Below are positions 1 through 9,169 of a stretch of 64,000 nt of DNA, one piece after another. The notes under the pieces are model-generated. The model ran no database searches, was not told the origin of the DNA, and worked only from the letters and a program-made list of their open reading frames with translations. The DNA comes from Parasporobacterium paucivorans DSM 15970. GTDB taxonomy: Bacteria > Bacillota > Clostridia > Lachnospirales > Lachnospiraceae. The first letter of the stretch is position 1, and the number at the start of each line of letters is the position of its first letter. The translations under genes and the position numbers were made by a program. Location of the stretch: positions 1 to 64,000 of the forward strand of contig NZ_FQYT01000008.1 in NCBI RefSeq assembly GCF_900141895.1, given 5' to 3'.

Positions 1-435
1 GCCTACCACAACAATAACCATACCGGCAACGATTGGCGGGATTATGTGTTTTACCACTTTACTCAGGACTTTTAAATATCCCAGGGCGACGATTACCAGG
101 CCGCTTATGATAATACTTCCAAAGCACACGGCAAACCCCTGTTTGGAGGCTATCGCGATAATCGCTCCAAGGGACGCGAATGACATGCCCTGGATAACCG
201 GATATTTAAGGAAAAGGCCAGCCTGGATCACAGTCGCTAGACCACAGGCCAAAAACGTCAGCGCAATAAGTGCAGTGGCATCTGAAATGTTCAGCTGCAT
301 AACTGCTATCAGCACTACAGGCCCCAGGAACAGGTTGCATGCAAGCACGGATTGAAACCCAAGGAACAATGCGGAGCCCACACCTATCTTCTCATCGATC
401 CCTACCATTCTGATTTCTTTTTCATTTGAACTCAT
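1..435 (-). CDS. NCS2-family xanthine/uracil permease, N-terminal part (cut by window edge)
   Basis: The reading frame begins at ATG 435 behind a GAGGAGAG ribosome binding site and runs off the left edge after 145 codons without a stop. The visible protein has a short polar N-terminus and then several hydrophobic segments. It carries the QGMSFASLGAI stretch typical of the substrate-binding region of nucleobase:cation symporter-2 proteins. The family imports xanthine, uric acid or uracil with H+ or Na+. It lies 62 bp downstream of the UroD-like gene on the same strand, so the two are probably cotranscribed. The exact substrate cannot be told from this fragment. Confidence 0.85.
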   Translation of the reverse strand, partial: MSSNEKEIRMVGIDEKIGVGSALFLGFQSVLACNLFLGPVVLIAVMQLNISDATALIALTFLACGLATVIQAGLFLKYPVIQGMSFASLGAIIAIASKQGFAVCFGSIIISGLVIVALGYLKVLSKVVKHIIPPIVAGMVIVVVG

Positions 436-497
436 AAAACTCTCCTCTCGATTTACACATTATTATCAAATGACGTATACGGACACTTCTTGGCAGA

Positions 498-1811
498 TTA
501 TTTCTTTCCGTATGTCATAACTGTGTCAAACATAGCTTCCACATTCTCTCTCTTCGCGTTGTCTATTGATCCGTCTGTATCAAATATATAGCCGCCGCCT
601 GGAGCGCAGATATCGATCAGCCTCTTGCATTCGTCAATTACCTGCTGCTTTGTTCCATATTCAAGCAGATAAATCGGGAGATTTCCGCTCAGACAGGCAA
701 TATCCCCAAGAACTCTTTTGGCTTCCATCATATCGGCCTGTTCAAAATGAATGATGACTTTCCCTTTCGGAAGATCAGCCAGCTGCTGGATTCTTGTGTT
801 GTACTTTCCCTCCGTGTACAATACAGGTGTTACCCCCATATCTACAAGTGCATTGATGATTTTCTTCAGTGGCTTCCAATATAATCTCTCATAATTTTCA
901 CCGCTCATAAATCCATCCATACCTTTATGCATCGGGAAGAAAACTCTCTTTACAGGCAGAGGTACAAGATTGAAGTATTCATAAGAAGCAATCTGTATGT
1001 CAGCAAGCATATAACATACCGCTTCCATTTCATCCGGGCATTCAATCTGGTCCGAAAGGGCAGCCAGTGAACCACGGAAATAGTCACCTATAATATCAAA
1101 CGGAACTTCCCCCGCTCCCGTCATAAATGGAGGGTAGCCCATTGCGGCAATCTGGGCCGAAACGGCATTTGATGCTTCAGCAGCCAGGGCATCTTCTTTC
1201 CCTATCTTTGCAAGCAGTTCATAGGCCTCAAAGGCAGCAGGAGAATACAGAGAGCTCAATGGAGTCGTATTAAGTACGATAGATGGAACAAATCGGATAT
1301 CACTCAGTCCTTTTAACGCTGGAAATGCACGTGGAATATACTTCCTGATCATAAATCCCGTGAAATCCGTGAGAAGTTCCGGATACTCCTCCTGTGTCAT
1401 GTATTCATATTCCTTTACCTGATAGGTGGAAAAGTCAGGTACCCTGGTTCCTGGCCTGCCAGGCCAGTCTATCATTTTTGATTGTGCGATTTCATTTGCC
1501 CGTCCGCTCGGAAACGCAAGATGGGTAGTCGCATCCGGCTGGAAATCCTGGTAGAATTTTATAAGCGCCTCGCTCGCCCTTGGATAATTGTACATTGAAT
1601 CTTTATATGTACAGTTGTCCAAAAAATATGGCAACGCACCCAGCATCGGAACAATCGGAACACGGTCAGCTTCTTTTAATGCAACGGAATCTTCAACTCT
1701 TTTGATTCGTTCATTGAATTTATCCTGTCCTTCTTCAGAAATAGTCGTCGTATCCAAATCCTTTACAAACCAGGATGAACTGGCTGATTTGTTGACATTT
1801 TCTTTTTCCAT
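498..1811 (-). CDS. Uroporphyrinogen decarboxylase (URO-D) family protein, probably a corrinoid/methyl-transfer type enzyme
   Basis: The 437-residue protein has the URO-D TIM-barrel pattern, including a central stretch on MGVTPVLYTEG and a C-terminal GGGYIFDTDG segment. This C-terminal form is common in the MtaA/MtbA-like and uncharacterised methyltransferase branches, not in haem-biosynthetic HemE. It is longer than HemE (about 350 residues) because of an N-terminal extension of about 50 residues. No haem genes are nearby. A permease gene follows on the same strand. The start at 1811 has GGAGG upstream. I infer methyl transfer between a small substrate and a corrinoid or folate, but the substrate is unknown. 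Confidence 0.7.
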   Translation of the reverse strand: MEKENVNKSASSSWFVKDLDTTTISEEGQDKFNERIKRVEDSVALKEADRVPIVPMLGALPYFLDNCTYKDSMYNYPRASEALIKFYQDFQPDATTHLAFPSGRANEIAQSKMIDWPGRPGTRVPDFSTYQVKEYEYMTQEEYPELLTDFTGFMIRKYIPRAFPALKGLSDIRFVPSIVLNTTPLSSLYSPAAFEAYELLAKIGKEDALAAEASNAVSAQIAAMGYPPFMTGAGEVPFDIIGDYFRGSLAALSDQIECPDEMEAVCYMLADIQIASYEYFNLVPLPVKRVFFPMHKGMDGFMSGENYERLYWKPLKKIINALVDMGVTPVLYTEGKYNTRIQQLADLPKGKVIIHFEQADMMEAKRVLGDIACLSGNLPIYLLEYGTKQQVIDECKRLIDICAPGGGYIFDTDGSIDNAKRENVEAMFDTVMTYGKK

Positions 1812-1833
1812 ATCCTCATTAACCTCCTTTTAT

Positions 1834-1862
1834 ATTATAAATATATATAACGGTAATAACAA
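1834..1862 (-). promoter_or_regulatory. Sigma-A type promoter of the UroD-like/NCS2 operon
   Basis: Reading on the minus strand there is TTGTTA (1862-1857), a 17-nt spacer and a perfect TATAAT (1839-1834). It ends about 22 bp before the start codon of the UroD-like gene. Confidence 0.6.
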
Positions 1863-2010
1863 ATATGATTCATACAGCAGGATTATGTACAATATGCATT
1901 ACTTTTTCATTATATTATCATATATTATTGTATAATACTCATAGTTAAAGTGGATGTATCTATACGTTTTTGACATAGTAATAATTCAATTTTCAGATAT
2001 TTCTATTAAT

Positions 2011-3489
2011 CTAATCAAGTCCAAGTATATGAGCTGTTTCTTTATCCATCTGTTTATAAAGTTCAGGATTTGCAGTCAGAGATATGCCGAAGGAAGGAAT
2101 CATCTTATGAAGTTTATTTTCCCATCCCGTCATTTCATCAGGGAAGCATCTTTCAATAAGTTCCAGCATAATGCTCACTGCCGTAGAGGCTCCCGGGGAT
2201 GCACCTAACAATGCAGCTATTGTTCCATCAGCCGATGTGATTATTTCCGTGCCAAACTGGAGCGTGCCTTTCCCGCCTTCTTCCGTGTCCTTTATAACCT
2301 GCACCCGCTGCCCTGCGACGACCATATACCAGTCTTTCGAATCAGCTTCGGGAATAAATTCCCGCAATTCCTCCATCCGCTTTTTATCCGACAGCAAAAC
2401 CTGCTGTATCAGATATTTTGTCAGGGATCTTTCCTTGACCCCGGCAGCAAGCATCGTGAACAGGTTGTCCGATTTTACGGAAGCTATAAGATCGAACATG
2501 GAGCCATTTTTTAAAAATTTTGGTGTAAACCCAGCAAAAGGTCCAAACAGCAGGGCTTTTTTGTTATCTATAAATCTCGAGTCAAGGTGCGGAACTGACA
2601 TTGGCGGAGCACCAACCTTTGCTTTTCCATAAACTTTGGCATGGTGTTTTTGTATTACTTCCGGATTCCTGCATGCCATAAACAGCCCACTGACCGGAAA
2701 TCCTCCAATATGCATTGCCTCGGGGATTCCGGTTTTCTGCAGAAGCGGCAGGCTTCCTCCTCCTCCGCCAATAAACACAAAATCGGCCCTGTGGTACCTG
2801 ATTGCACCCGTGGCGTCATCCTTGACCTGCACTTTCCAGAAACCGTTTTTCGTCCTTTTGATGTCTCTCACCGTATGCTCATAGAAAACCTTAACCTTCT
2901 GACTACGCAGATTTTCAAACATCTTCAACGTTAAGGTTTCAAAATTCACATCCGTTCCCTTAACCATCCGGGTTGCGGCAATCGGTTCCACTGATTTTCT
3001 GCCCTCCATAACCAAAGGGATCCATTCCTTGATTTTTTCAGGGTCGTCGGAAAACTCCATACCACCGAACTGCAGACTGCGCGATAAAGCTTCATAACGT
3101 TTCTTCAAAAACAAAACATCCTTCTCGCCGGTCACAAAACTCATATGCGGCAAAGGCATAATGAATGAATGCGGATCATCAATAATATTACTGTTAATAA
3201 GATGAGACCAGAACTCTCTGGAAAGAATAAATTGTTCATTGATTTTATTTGCTTTTGTTACATCGATGGAACCATCCTTTTTCTCTGCAGTATAATTAAG
3301 TTCACAGAGGGCCGCATGTCCAGTCCCCGCGTTATTCCATACACCTGAACTTTCCCCTCCCGCTTTCGAAAGGCTTTCAAATACTTTGATATCCCACTCC
3401 GGTGCCAATTCCTTCAGCATGGTTCCCAGTGTTGCGCTCATTATTCCTGCACCGACCAGAACAACTTCTTTTTTCTTTAGACTCTCCAT
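2011..3489 (-). CDS. mqo: Malate:quinone oxidoreductase
   Basis: The 492-residue protein is of typical Mqo length. It has an N-terminal FAD-binding Rossmann motif (VLVGAGIMS, residues 11-18), the family signature [22 protein letters not shown] soon after (shown in part), and a C-terminal [17 protein letters not shown] segment. Mqo is a peripheral membrane flavoprotein oxidising malate to oxaloacetate with reduction of a quinone. It is an unusual find in a clostridial genome. Together with the nearby 2-oxoacid:ferredoxin oxidoreductase and the distant icd it suggests a partial TCA cycle. The start has GGGGTG upstream. A small gene ends 10 bp upstream. Confidence 0.93.
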   Translation of the reverse strand: MESLKKKEVVLVGAGIMSATLGTMLKELAPEWDIKVFESLSKAGGESSGVWNNAGTGHAALCELNYTAEKKDGSIDVTKANKINEQFILSREFWSHLINSNIIDDPHSFIMPLPHMSFVTGEKDVLFLKKRYEALSRSLQFGGMEFSDDPEKIKEWIPLVMEGRKSVEPIAATRMVKGTDVNFETLTLKMFENLRSQKVKVFYEHTVRDIKRTKNGFWKVQVKDDATGAIRYHRADFVFIGGGGGSLPLLQKTGIPEAMHIGGFPVSGLFMACRNPEVIQKHHAKVYGKAKVGAPPMSVPHLDSRFIDNKKALLFGPFAGFTPKFLKNGSMFDLIASVKSDNLFTMLAAGVKERSLTKYLIQQVLLSDKKRMEELREFIPEADSKDWYMVVAGQRVQVIKDTEEGGKGTLQFGTEIITSADGTIAALLGASPGASTAVSIMLELIERCFPDEMTGWENKLHKMIPSFGISLTANPELYKQMDKETAHILGLD

Positions 3490-3499
3490 CCAGCACCCC

Positions 3500-3688
3500 T
3501 TATTTATTTTTATTGCCTTTATTCAGTTTTCTGAACTTTTCCATGCTATCAATCAGCGAAATGCTTATTAAATCCTCATCCGTCATTTTTTCCTGCGTTT
3601 CATTAAGTTCAGTTTCCATGTTTCTTTGCCATTCTTCATATGCAAGTCGAAATTCATGCAGATATTTCTCAAATTGTTTAATATCCAT
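3500..3688 (-). CDS. Small hypothetical acidic/helical protein upstream of mqo
   Basis: I chose the ATG at 3688 because GGAGGAG stands 8 nt upstream; the longer frame to 3742 lacks a ribosome binding site. The 62-residue product starts [13 protein letters not shown], is highly charged with alternating Glu/Lys and hydrophobic residues, and is predicted by eye to be mostly helical. It has no membrane segment and no Cys motif. It ends 10 bp before mqo and is presumably in the same transcript. I do not recognise a family. Confidence 0.6.
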   Translation of the reverse strand: MDIKQFEKYLHEFRLAYEEWQRNMETELNETQEKMTDEDLISISLIDSMEKFRKLNKGNKNK

Positions 3689-3862
3689 AATTCTCCTCCC
3701 GGGCCCTATGCGGCCTTTTCCTTTTGCCTCCAGCAAATACATTGCATGTGAAAATCTGCCAAAACATTGTCGAGTCAGCTATTCCCATTCATGAATATTC
3801 TACATATATTATATCATACGGGTTTCTTGATGGATATGAATACCTCTGATTAATTATACAAA

Positions 3863-3889
3863 AAAGCTCTGCCATCAAGACAGAGCTTT
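3863..3889 (-). terminator. Intrinsic terminator of the kor operon
   Basis: AAAGCTCTG (3863-3871) pairs with CAGAGCTTT (3881-3889). Read on the minus strand the stem is followed by a run of six T. It lies 40 bp after the last kor gene. Confidence 0.8.
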
Positions 3890-3928
3890 CATATTTTCGC
3901 AGGTTGGACCGCAGGTCTTTCCTTTATT

Positions 3929-4474
3929 TTATTTCTGGGATTTTCCGATTTCAAGACCTTTTTCAAAAGCGGCCTTGTTCAATGGAAGCAGCTTTGGCTT
4001 TTTGCCAAGTTTGCTTTCGATGGTTCCCCACACAACCTCAGGGGATACAACCTCCGTATAACCCACATATACGCCAAGCATGATTACATTTAATACTTTC
4101 GCATTGCCCAGTTCAAGAGCGAGTTCCGTAACAGGAGCCTTGATTATTTTTATATCTTTTCTGGCAATGTCGTCAGACACGATGGAGCTGTTGATGAACA
4201 GATTGCCGCCTTCCTTTAAGGTGCAAAGGAATTTATTTAAAGATGGACCATTCATTACAATCAGATCATCCATTACATCACCCAAAGGAGCCCCAATCAT
4301 TTCATCCGAAATAACAACGAAACAGTTCGCTGTACCGCCACGCTGCTCTGCACCATATGATGGGAAGAAAGTAACGTTTTTATCTGTAGAATCGCAGGTA
4401 GCTGATGCTAAGAATTTTCCAAGCGTCATAACACCCTGACCGCCGAATCCGGCAACACACAAGTTGGTTTCCAT
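3929..4474 (-). CDS. korC: 2-oxoacid:ferredoxin oxidoreductase, gamma subunit
   Basis: The 181-residue protein begins with the glycine-rich GFGGQGV motif (residues 9-15) and contains PSYGAEQRGGTANC. Both are characteristic of the gamma domain of 2-oxoglutarate or 2-oxoisovalerate:ferredoxin oxidoreductases. It is the last gene of a tight operon D-A-B-C, 12 bp after the beta subunit. The complex converts a 2-oxoacid plus CoA into acyl-CoA, CO2 and reduced ferredoxin. The 2-oxoglutarate (Kor) assignment is favoured by mqo and icd in the same window, but a Vor function on branched-chain 2-oxoacids cannot be excluded. Confidence 0.88.
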   Translation of the reverse strand: METNLCVAGFGGQGVMTLGKFLASATCDSTDKNVTFFPSYGAEQRGGTANCFVVISDEMIGAPLGDVMDDLIVMNGPSLNKFLCTLKEGGNLFINSSIVSDDIARKDIKIIKAPVTELALELGNAKVLNVIMLGVYVGYTEVVSPEVVWGTIESKLGKKPKLLPLNKAAFEKGLEIGKSQK

Positions 4475-4486
4475 ATCTTCTTCCTC

Positions 4487-5224
4487 CTATTTATCTCTGA
4501 TCACGCCAAGCGGGAATTCAGGAAGCATTTTTTCTTCAATATATGTAAGGGAATCCAGCGCTTCAAGTCCCCAGTTCGTTGGACAGCTTGTTACAATTTC
4601 AACCATGGAGAATCCTTTTCCATTCAGCTGGTTCTCGAATGCTTTTCGAATCGCTTTTTTGGTCTTCACAACATTTGCCGGCGTATTGCAGCTTGTACGT
4701 TCAAGATAGGCCGGAGCTGTAAGCTGGTTTAATATCTCGCACATATGCATAGGATATCCATGCTCCTCTGCAATACGTCCTTTAGGCGCGGTAGATGCCT
4801 TCATGCCAATCAGGGTAGTTGGTGCCATCTGACCGCCTGTCATACCATAAATGCCATTGTTGATGAAGATGACGGTGATATTCTCACCACGGTTAGCCGC
4901 TGAAACAGACTCGCCAAGACCGATGGATGCGAAGTCTCCGTCGCCCTGGTAGGTAAATACCAGAGATTCCGGATTCGCCCTTTTCATTCCTGTTGCAACC
5001 GCACAGGCACGCCCATGGGGAGCAGTCGTATTATCATATGCGATATAGTCCATATGAAGACCGCAGCATCCGATACCAAGCACACAGGCTGCTTTATCGA
5101 CAATATTCATTTCCTCTAACACTTCACCAATTAATTTAATGACAGTGCCGTGCATGCATCCCGGGCAGAAGCCGGAAACTTTATCTTCTTGGATTGTTTT
5201 TGTTCTTGCATAAATCTTTTCCAT
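4487..5224 (-). CDS. korB: 2-oxoacid:ferredoxin oxidoreductase, beta (TPP-binding) subunit
   Basis: The 245-residue subunit carries FCPGCMHG near the N-terminus and the thiamine diphosphate/Mg2+ motif GDGDFASIGLGE followed by NNGIYGMTGGQ. These are standard for the beta chain of KorB/VorA enzymes. It is 3 bp from the alpha gene upstream and 12 bp from gamma downstream. There is no additional ferredoxin domain, which is supplied by the separate 67-residue subunit. Confidence 0.9.
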   Translation of the reverse strand: MEKIYARTKTIQEDKVSGFCPGCMHGTVIKLIGEVLEEMNIVDKAACVLGIGCCGLHMDYIAYDNTTAPHGRACAVATGMKRANPESLVFTYQGDGDFASIGLGESVSAANRGENITVIFINNGIYGMTGGQMAPTTLIGMKASTAPKGRIAEEHGYPMHMCEILNQLTAPAYLERTSCNTPANVVKTKKAIRKAFENQLNGKGFSMVEIVTSCPTNWGLEALDSLTYIEEKMLPEFPLGVIRDK

Positions 5225-5227
5225 TTT

Positions 5228-6316
5228 CTATACCCCCTGCTTTTCATTGATTTTTTTGACTGCTTCAATAATGGCTTCACGGCTTATGATGTTTCCACCT
5301 GAACTCAGACAGGTTTCGATCGGGCAGCGTTCTTTTACACCGATTGACACATCCTGTACAAACTGTGCGGGGATGGACATCTCGACATCAAGAACTGCTT
5401 TACATATTCCGTAATTAATATTGTCAAACGTTTTATATGGAAATGGATGTACCGTAATCGGCCGGATCAGTCCGACTTTGATTCCTTCTTTACGAAGCAT
5501 ATCCACGACAGATTTTGAAATACGGGCGGAAATGCCATAAGCTGCAATCACGATTTCTGCATCTTCGATTTTATACTCCTCAACCTGCACTTCATTTTCC
5601 CATGATGCATAGACAGCGGCAGCCTCTTCATTTGCACGCTGCATATCGCTGGTCTGCCAGTGTCCAGGTTCGATCCATGCCCTGTTTGGATAATCCAATT
5701 TATGTCCAACACAAGCCCAGTCTTTTTTGGCCTCTTTCATTGCAGCGACTTCCTCATCCGATTTTGCATCTGGAAGTACAACTGGTTCCATCATAGTGCC
5801 GATAACTCCGTCTGCCAGAATCAAAACAGGATTTCTGTCTCTATCTGCATAATCAAATGCCTTGTAAGTCATATCAACAGCTTCCTGAACTGTGGATGGG
5901 GCAAATACCAGCATTTCAAATCCGCCGTTACCTGAAGCTTTAGTTGCCTGGAAATAATCCTGCTGAGCCGGCTGAATTGACCCAACGCCAGGACCTCCGC
6001 GCGAAATGTTTGCGTAAACCATAGGGATGCGTGCAGACGCGCAGTAAGAAATGCCTTCGCTTTTCAAAGAAATTCCAGGACTTGATGAGGATGTCATGGA
6101 TCTTGTTCCCATGGAGGCTGCGCCATATACCATGTTTACGGAAGCGACTTCACTTTCTCCCTGTACAAATACTCCTCCAACTTCAGACATTCTTCTTGCA
6201 AAATATTCAGGAATCTCATTTTGTGGTGTAATCGGATAACCGGCAAAAAATCTGCATCCGGCTCTTACAGCTGCTTCCGCGATTGCTTCACAGCCTTTCA
6301 TAAATACTCTAGCCAT
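5228..6316 (-). CDS. korA: 2-oxoacid:ferredoxin oxidoreductase, alpha subunit
   Basis: The 362-residue chain starts with the pyrimidine-binding domain motif FAGYPITPQNEIPEY and has the MTSSSSPGISL segment of the alpha family. A C-terminal transketolase-like domain follows (SKSVVDMLRKEGIKVGLIRP). The gene is 14 bp downstream of the ferredoxin subunit and 3 bp upstream of korB. The set is therefore complete: delta, alpha, beta and gamma as separate chains, as in many Clostridia and archaea. Confidence 0.9.
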   Translation of the reverse strand: MARVFMKGCEAIAEAAVRAGCRFFAGYPITPQNEIPEYFARRMSEVGGVFVQGESEVASVNMVYGAASMGTRSMTSSSSPGISLKSEGISYCASARIPMVYANISRGGPGVGSIQPAQQDYFQATKASGNGGFEMLVFAPSTVQEAVDMTYKAFDYADRDRNPVLILADGVIGTMMEPVVLPDAKSDEEVAAMKEAKKDWACVGHKLDYPNRAWIEPGHWQTSDMQRANEEAAAVYASWENEVQVEEYKIEDAEIVIAAYGISARISKSVVDMLRKEGIKVGLIRPITVHPFPYKTFDNINYGICKAVLDVEMSIPAQFVQDVSIGVKERCPIETCLSSGGNIISREAIIEAVKKINEKQGV

Positions 6317-6330
6317 ATCTTTGCTCCTCC

Positions 6331-6534
6331 CTATTTATATACTTCAATTGCAGCATCCGGACACATTCTCGCACATATGCAGCATGCTATGCAGGCCTCC
6401 ATGTTAACCGGTACTGAATACTCATAGCCTTTTGAATTAACTTTATCTCCTATAGCGAGCACGCCTTTAGGACAAAACTTAACGCAATACTGGCAGCTTT
6501 TACAGCTTTCTGATCTAATCTCTACTCTTGCCAT
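6331..6534 (-). CDS. korD: 2-oxoacid:ferredoxin oxidoreductase, delta (2x[4Fe-4S] ferredoxin) subunit
   Basis: The 67-residue protein contains two clusters of the C-x2-C-x2-C-x3-C-P type, CKSCQYCVKFCP and CIACCICARMCP, which would bind two [4Fe-4S] centres. It is the electron-transfer subunit of the complex and precedes korA by 14 bp. The start has AGGAGG upstream. It could equally be named VorD. Confidence 0.88.
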   Translation of the reverse strand: MARVEIRSESCKSCQYCVKFCPKGVLAIGDKVNSKGYEYSVPVNMEACIACCICARMCPDAAIEVYK

Positions 6535-6577
6535 CTGGATTAAATCCTCCTCTCAGATTAAATGATATTTTTTTATT

Positions 6578-6599
6578 TAAACACTGCCTGCAGTGTTTA
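6578..6599. repeat. Perfect inverted repeat between the ATPase gene and korD
   Basis: TAAACACTG pairs with CAGTGTTTA around a 4-nt centre. It sits inside the operon, 4 bp after the ATPase stop codon. It has no clean U-tract on either side, so an RNA-processing or stabilising hairpin is more likely than a terminator. Confidence 0.45.
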
Positions 6600-6602
6600 G
6601 AT

Positions 6603-7295
6603 CTAATTATTCCATTCATACGTAAGATATAAATGAATCGGGAAAACAGGAATATCCGTCTTGCCCCTAACCTCTTCATACAAATAATCCGCGACACAGA
6701 CAAATCCTATATCCATGAGCGGCCCAATCATCTCGGACGTTTTTTTGCTTCCTTCTATAACTTCTGCCGCCGTGGTTGTGATTCCGTTATTCGGATTGCT
6801 TATTAATTGAACTTTGTCCAAGTTAATATGGGATATGTTCAGTATAGAGGACAGGGTCCCATCGATATGTTCCAGATCATCAGACCATGGGCGGTAGGCA
6901 TTCAGGACATAATACACCTGCGTTTTGTCCTTATTAATCAAGGGAGCAAATCCTCCTATGGCGCGTGCGCCAATATCATTTCCTCCGACATCCATAACCA
7001 CATAGCAGCTGTCGTCCTTTAACCGAATGTTGACGCCACCGACCAGCGTGGGAGCATCAAAAAACTGTTCCTGAAAATGAAAAACAATTCCCAGGTTTTC
7101 GATATCCCTCTGCACATCTCTGGACCGGAACAACGGTTTTGTCATATCCATATCAAAAAAATGTACTGGTTTGTCACCCACGTCAACAAGATATTTCGCG
7201 AAATTTATTGCAATCTCACTCTTTCCGCTTCCGGCCTCGCCAACAAAAATGAAATTCGATTTATTCATTATATATTTGTTGTATTCATTATCCAT
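6603..7295 (-). CDS. P-loop ATPase, first gene of the kor operon
   Basis: The 230-residue protein has a Walker A motif GEAGSGKS at residues 19-26, a second SIMIBI/MinD-like region FFDMDMTKPLFRSRD and a Walker B-like VVMDVGGND. There is no membrane segment. It heads the same-strand series ATPase-korD-korA-korB-korC, with 68 bp before korD and a good promoter upstream. MinD/Mrp-like ATPases often help load or insert cofactors. Here I can only infer a maturation or regulatory role for the oxidoreductase. The start at 7295 follows GGAGG. Confidence 0.65.
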   Translation of the reverse strand: MDNEYNKYIMNKSNFIFVGEAGSGKSEIAINFAKYLVDVGDKPVHFFDMDMTKPLFRSRDVQRDIENLGIVFHFQEQFFDAPTLVGGVNIRLKDDSCYVVMDVGGNDIGARAIGGFAPLINKDKTQVYYVLNAYRPWSDDLEHIDGTLSSILNISHINLDKVQLISNPNNGITTTAAEVIEGSKKTSEMIGPLMDIGFVCVADYLYEEVRGKTDIPVFPIHLYLTYEWNN

Positions 7296-7350
7296 TACTT
7301 GCCTCCAAAATCATATTGTATCAGCAATTGCATGTTTCTATATTATATAT

Positions 7351-7379
7351 AATATATATTGCAATATTAGTCAAGTCAA
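7351..7379 (-). promoter_or_regulatory. Sigma-A type promoter of the ATPase-kor operon
   Basis: On the minus strand TTGACT (7379-7374) is followed by a 17-nt spacer and TATATT (7356-7351), about 55 bp before the start codon. Confidence 0.6.
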
Positions 7380-7402
7380 TTCGTTGTAACCGCGTTCGCC
7401 AT

Positions 7403-7440
7403 TCAAGGCAGGCCGTTTTCTTTCTGACGGCCTGCCTTGA
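7403..7440. terminator. Strong hairpin between the glycosyltransferase-like gene and the kor operon
   Basis: A perfect 14-bp stem, TCAAGGCAGGCCGT with its complement, closes a 10-nt loop 5 bp after the 7446 stop codon. A T-rich stretch follows only on the plus side, so it is an imperfect terminator for the minus-strand gene above it. Confidence 0.55.
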
Positions 7441-7445
7441 TGATT

Positions 7446-8690
7446 TTACTTTCGGTTCGCAAAGTGATTCATGATTTTACTCCAAACCAGCTGCGTTTCT
7501 TTAAATGATTTATAATGCTTTTCCACATTTTTATTATATTCTTCCAGTTCACGCAGCACGATATTAAAATCCGGTCCCTGAAAATATGTATTTATTTTCG
7601 GCAGCACTTCCGTAATTTTTCTTCGCATCTCTTCAATTTTCTGATCGTAGCTTTCTGGCTGTGTGAGGTATAAAAGCAGAGGTTTATATCTGATCCACCC
7701 TAAGCAGGCTTTGTAGAAGCGGTCTATGATCTGGGAGTTGTCACCACGGATAAATTTCAGTTTTCTTGGAAGCACACCGTCCAACAGATAGTTGTATTTC
7801 GAAAATCCATCATGGAAAGTGTAGCACGGAACACGCAGGACCTTTCTTTCACTGAAGCACACACTCAAAAAGGTATCCTCTCCCCTCGCACCCGGTGGGT
7901 TGTAGAATGGGAAAACACGTAGCGGATCTGTCAGATTGATACACAGATTCCCACCTGAAATGAATTTTGCTTTGTTCATTTCCTCAACCTCGACAGCATC
8001 GTCCGTTTTCAATATATCTGTATCCGCATACGTCACCCCGCCGTTATTCATAATACTCTTCAGACTGTCCCAATTGAGAATATCATTGCTGATGGCTTCA
8101 ATGAACATGCGGAAATCCGACTCAGTCATATCGTCATTGAATTCCATATATGGAACAGGGGATATATATCCACAGTGGTGTCCATGGGTAACGTCCGCCC
8201 CCTTGATATACCCCAGATGGGTTGACAAAATATCCTGACCTGACCAAATTGCCGTTTTATTGTTATGCGTAACCGCCAGAGGGTATTCATCGTCATCCAT
8301 AAAAATCAGATAATTCATCTTATGCTTAATGGCATTATAAAGTATGGCATTACGCTGTCCGGCATATCCCTTGTTGAAGATCATCTGGGCTTCCCTGCGC
8401 GTTAAAACGTTCCCTTTAATCAGATATTCTGTTTCCTCTTCTATGGAATGGTTTCCGATCATCGTGAAGCTGTCAATCTGCTCGACCAGGCCCGGAGCAA
8501 TGTTTGTGTAATCCGTAATAATCGTTTTCTGATAAGTAAGATCATATGCTATGAAAATATTCAGACTGATCATTTTATCTTCAACGATACCAGATTCACT
8601 CCAGCTGTGTATATTGGTCCTCAGCACATTTTGAAAACTCTTTCTCCCAGTTGCAAAACCGATTCCAACCTTAGTCTCTTTCTTCTTCAT
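7446..8690 (-). CDS. Glycosyltransferase-like protein with a DDD motif
   Basis: The 414-residue soluble protein shows a GT-A-like pattern. The N-terminus is VGIGFATGRKSF, and NYLIFMDDDEYPLAV near residue 150 resembles the metal-binding DxD of glycosyltransferases. GARGEDTFLSVCF resembles the ED acceptor/catalytic region. The C-terminal 100 residues are helical and charged. It stands alone, with a hairpin downstream and dodecin upstream behind its own terminator. Donor and acceptor are unknown. The assignment rests on motifs, not on full-length recognition. Confidence 0.55.
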   Translation of the reverse strand: MKKKETKVGIGFATGRKSFQNVLRTNIHSWSESGIVEDKMISLNIFIAYDLTYQKTIITDYTNIAPGLVEQIDSFTMIGNHSIEEETEYLIKGNVLTRREAQMIFNKGYAGQRNAILYNAIKHKMNYLIFMDDDEYPLAVTHNNKTAIWSGQDILSTHLGYIKGADVTHGHHCGYISPVPYMEFNDDMTESDFRMFIEAISNDILNWDSLKSIMNNGGVTYADTDILKTDDAVEVEEMNKAKFISGGNLCINLTDPLRVFPFYNPPGARGEDTFLSVCFSERKVLRVPCYTFHDGFSKYNYLLDGVLPRKLKFIRGDNSQIIDRFYKACLGWIRYKPLLLYLTQPESYDQKIEEMRRKITEVLPKINTYFQGPDFNIVLRELEEYNKNVEKHYKSFKETQLVWSKIMNHFANRK

Positions 8691-8727
8691 TGTTATTATT
8701 TCCTCTCGATATGCTAAGCCAGAATTG

Positions 8728-8778
8728 AAAACACCCCTTTGACATTGGATTATCGGTCCATTGCCAGTGGGGTGTTTT
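8728..8778 (-). terminator. Terminator after dodecin
   Basis: AACACCCC and GGGGTGTT pair at the outer edges of an imperfect long hairpin that encloses an inner CAATGGACC/ATTATCCAATG-type stem. T residues follow on both sides. It separates dodecin from the next gene. Confidence 0.6.
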
Positions 8779-8793
8779 TGGTCTAATAACTTC

Positions 8794-8997
8794 TTAACTC
8801 TTTACTACAAATGTGATTTTGACATTTGCGCGATATTTTATTATTTTGCCGTCTTCCACAAGTGCCTGCAGGTTCTCCATGTTGACAGTCTTAATATTGT
8901 CGATAGTTTTTGCCGCCTCTGCCACTGCTTCTTTTGCAGCTGTTTCCCAGCTTTCAGAGGATTCCGCGATAAGTTCGATTACTTTTACAACTGACAT
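8794..8997 (-). CDS. Dodecin, flavin-storage protein
   Basis: The 67-residue sequence beginning MSVVKVIELIAESSESWE matches the dodecin family in length and pattern: a beta strand, one helix with AAKEAVAEAAKT, then two strands ending VKITFVV. Dodecins assemble into dodecamers that bind flavins or CoA. I place the start at 8997 because AAAGGGG is 8 nt upstream; the ATG at 9015 would add six residues without a ribosome binding site. Confidence 0.92.
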   Translation of the reverse strand: MSVVKVIELIAESSESWETAAKEAVAEAAKTIDNIKTVNMENLQALVEDGKIIKYRANVKITFVVKS

Positions 8998-9109
8998 TTT
9001 ACTGGCCCCTTTCATATCTGATAGGTTACGCCGACAGCCTGCACCCGGGTATCAGCGTACGCTCTGCATCCCGACTATTTCATGCCTGCATGTATTTTAT
9101 TACATACAC

Positions 9110-9138
9110 AGTATATACCACTTTCGGGTCGTTTTCAA
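9110..9138 (-). promoter_or_regulatory. Promoter of dodecin
   Basis: Minus-strand TTGAAA (9138-9133), a 17-nt spacer and TATACT (9115-9110). The implied 5' leader is about 105 nt. Confidence 0.55.
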
Positions 9139-9169
9139 TCTGTTTGTGCCTCGAAGTCTATATCGATGT

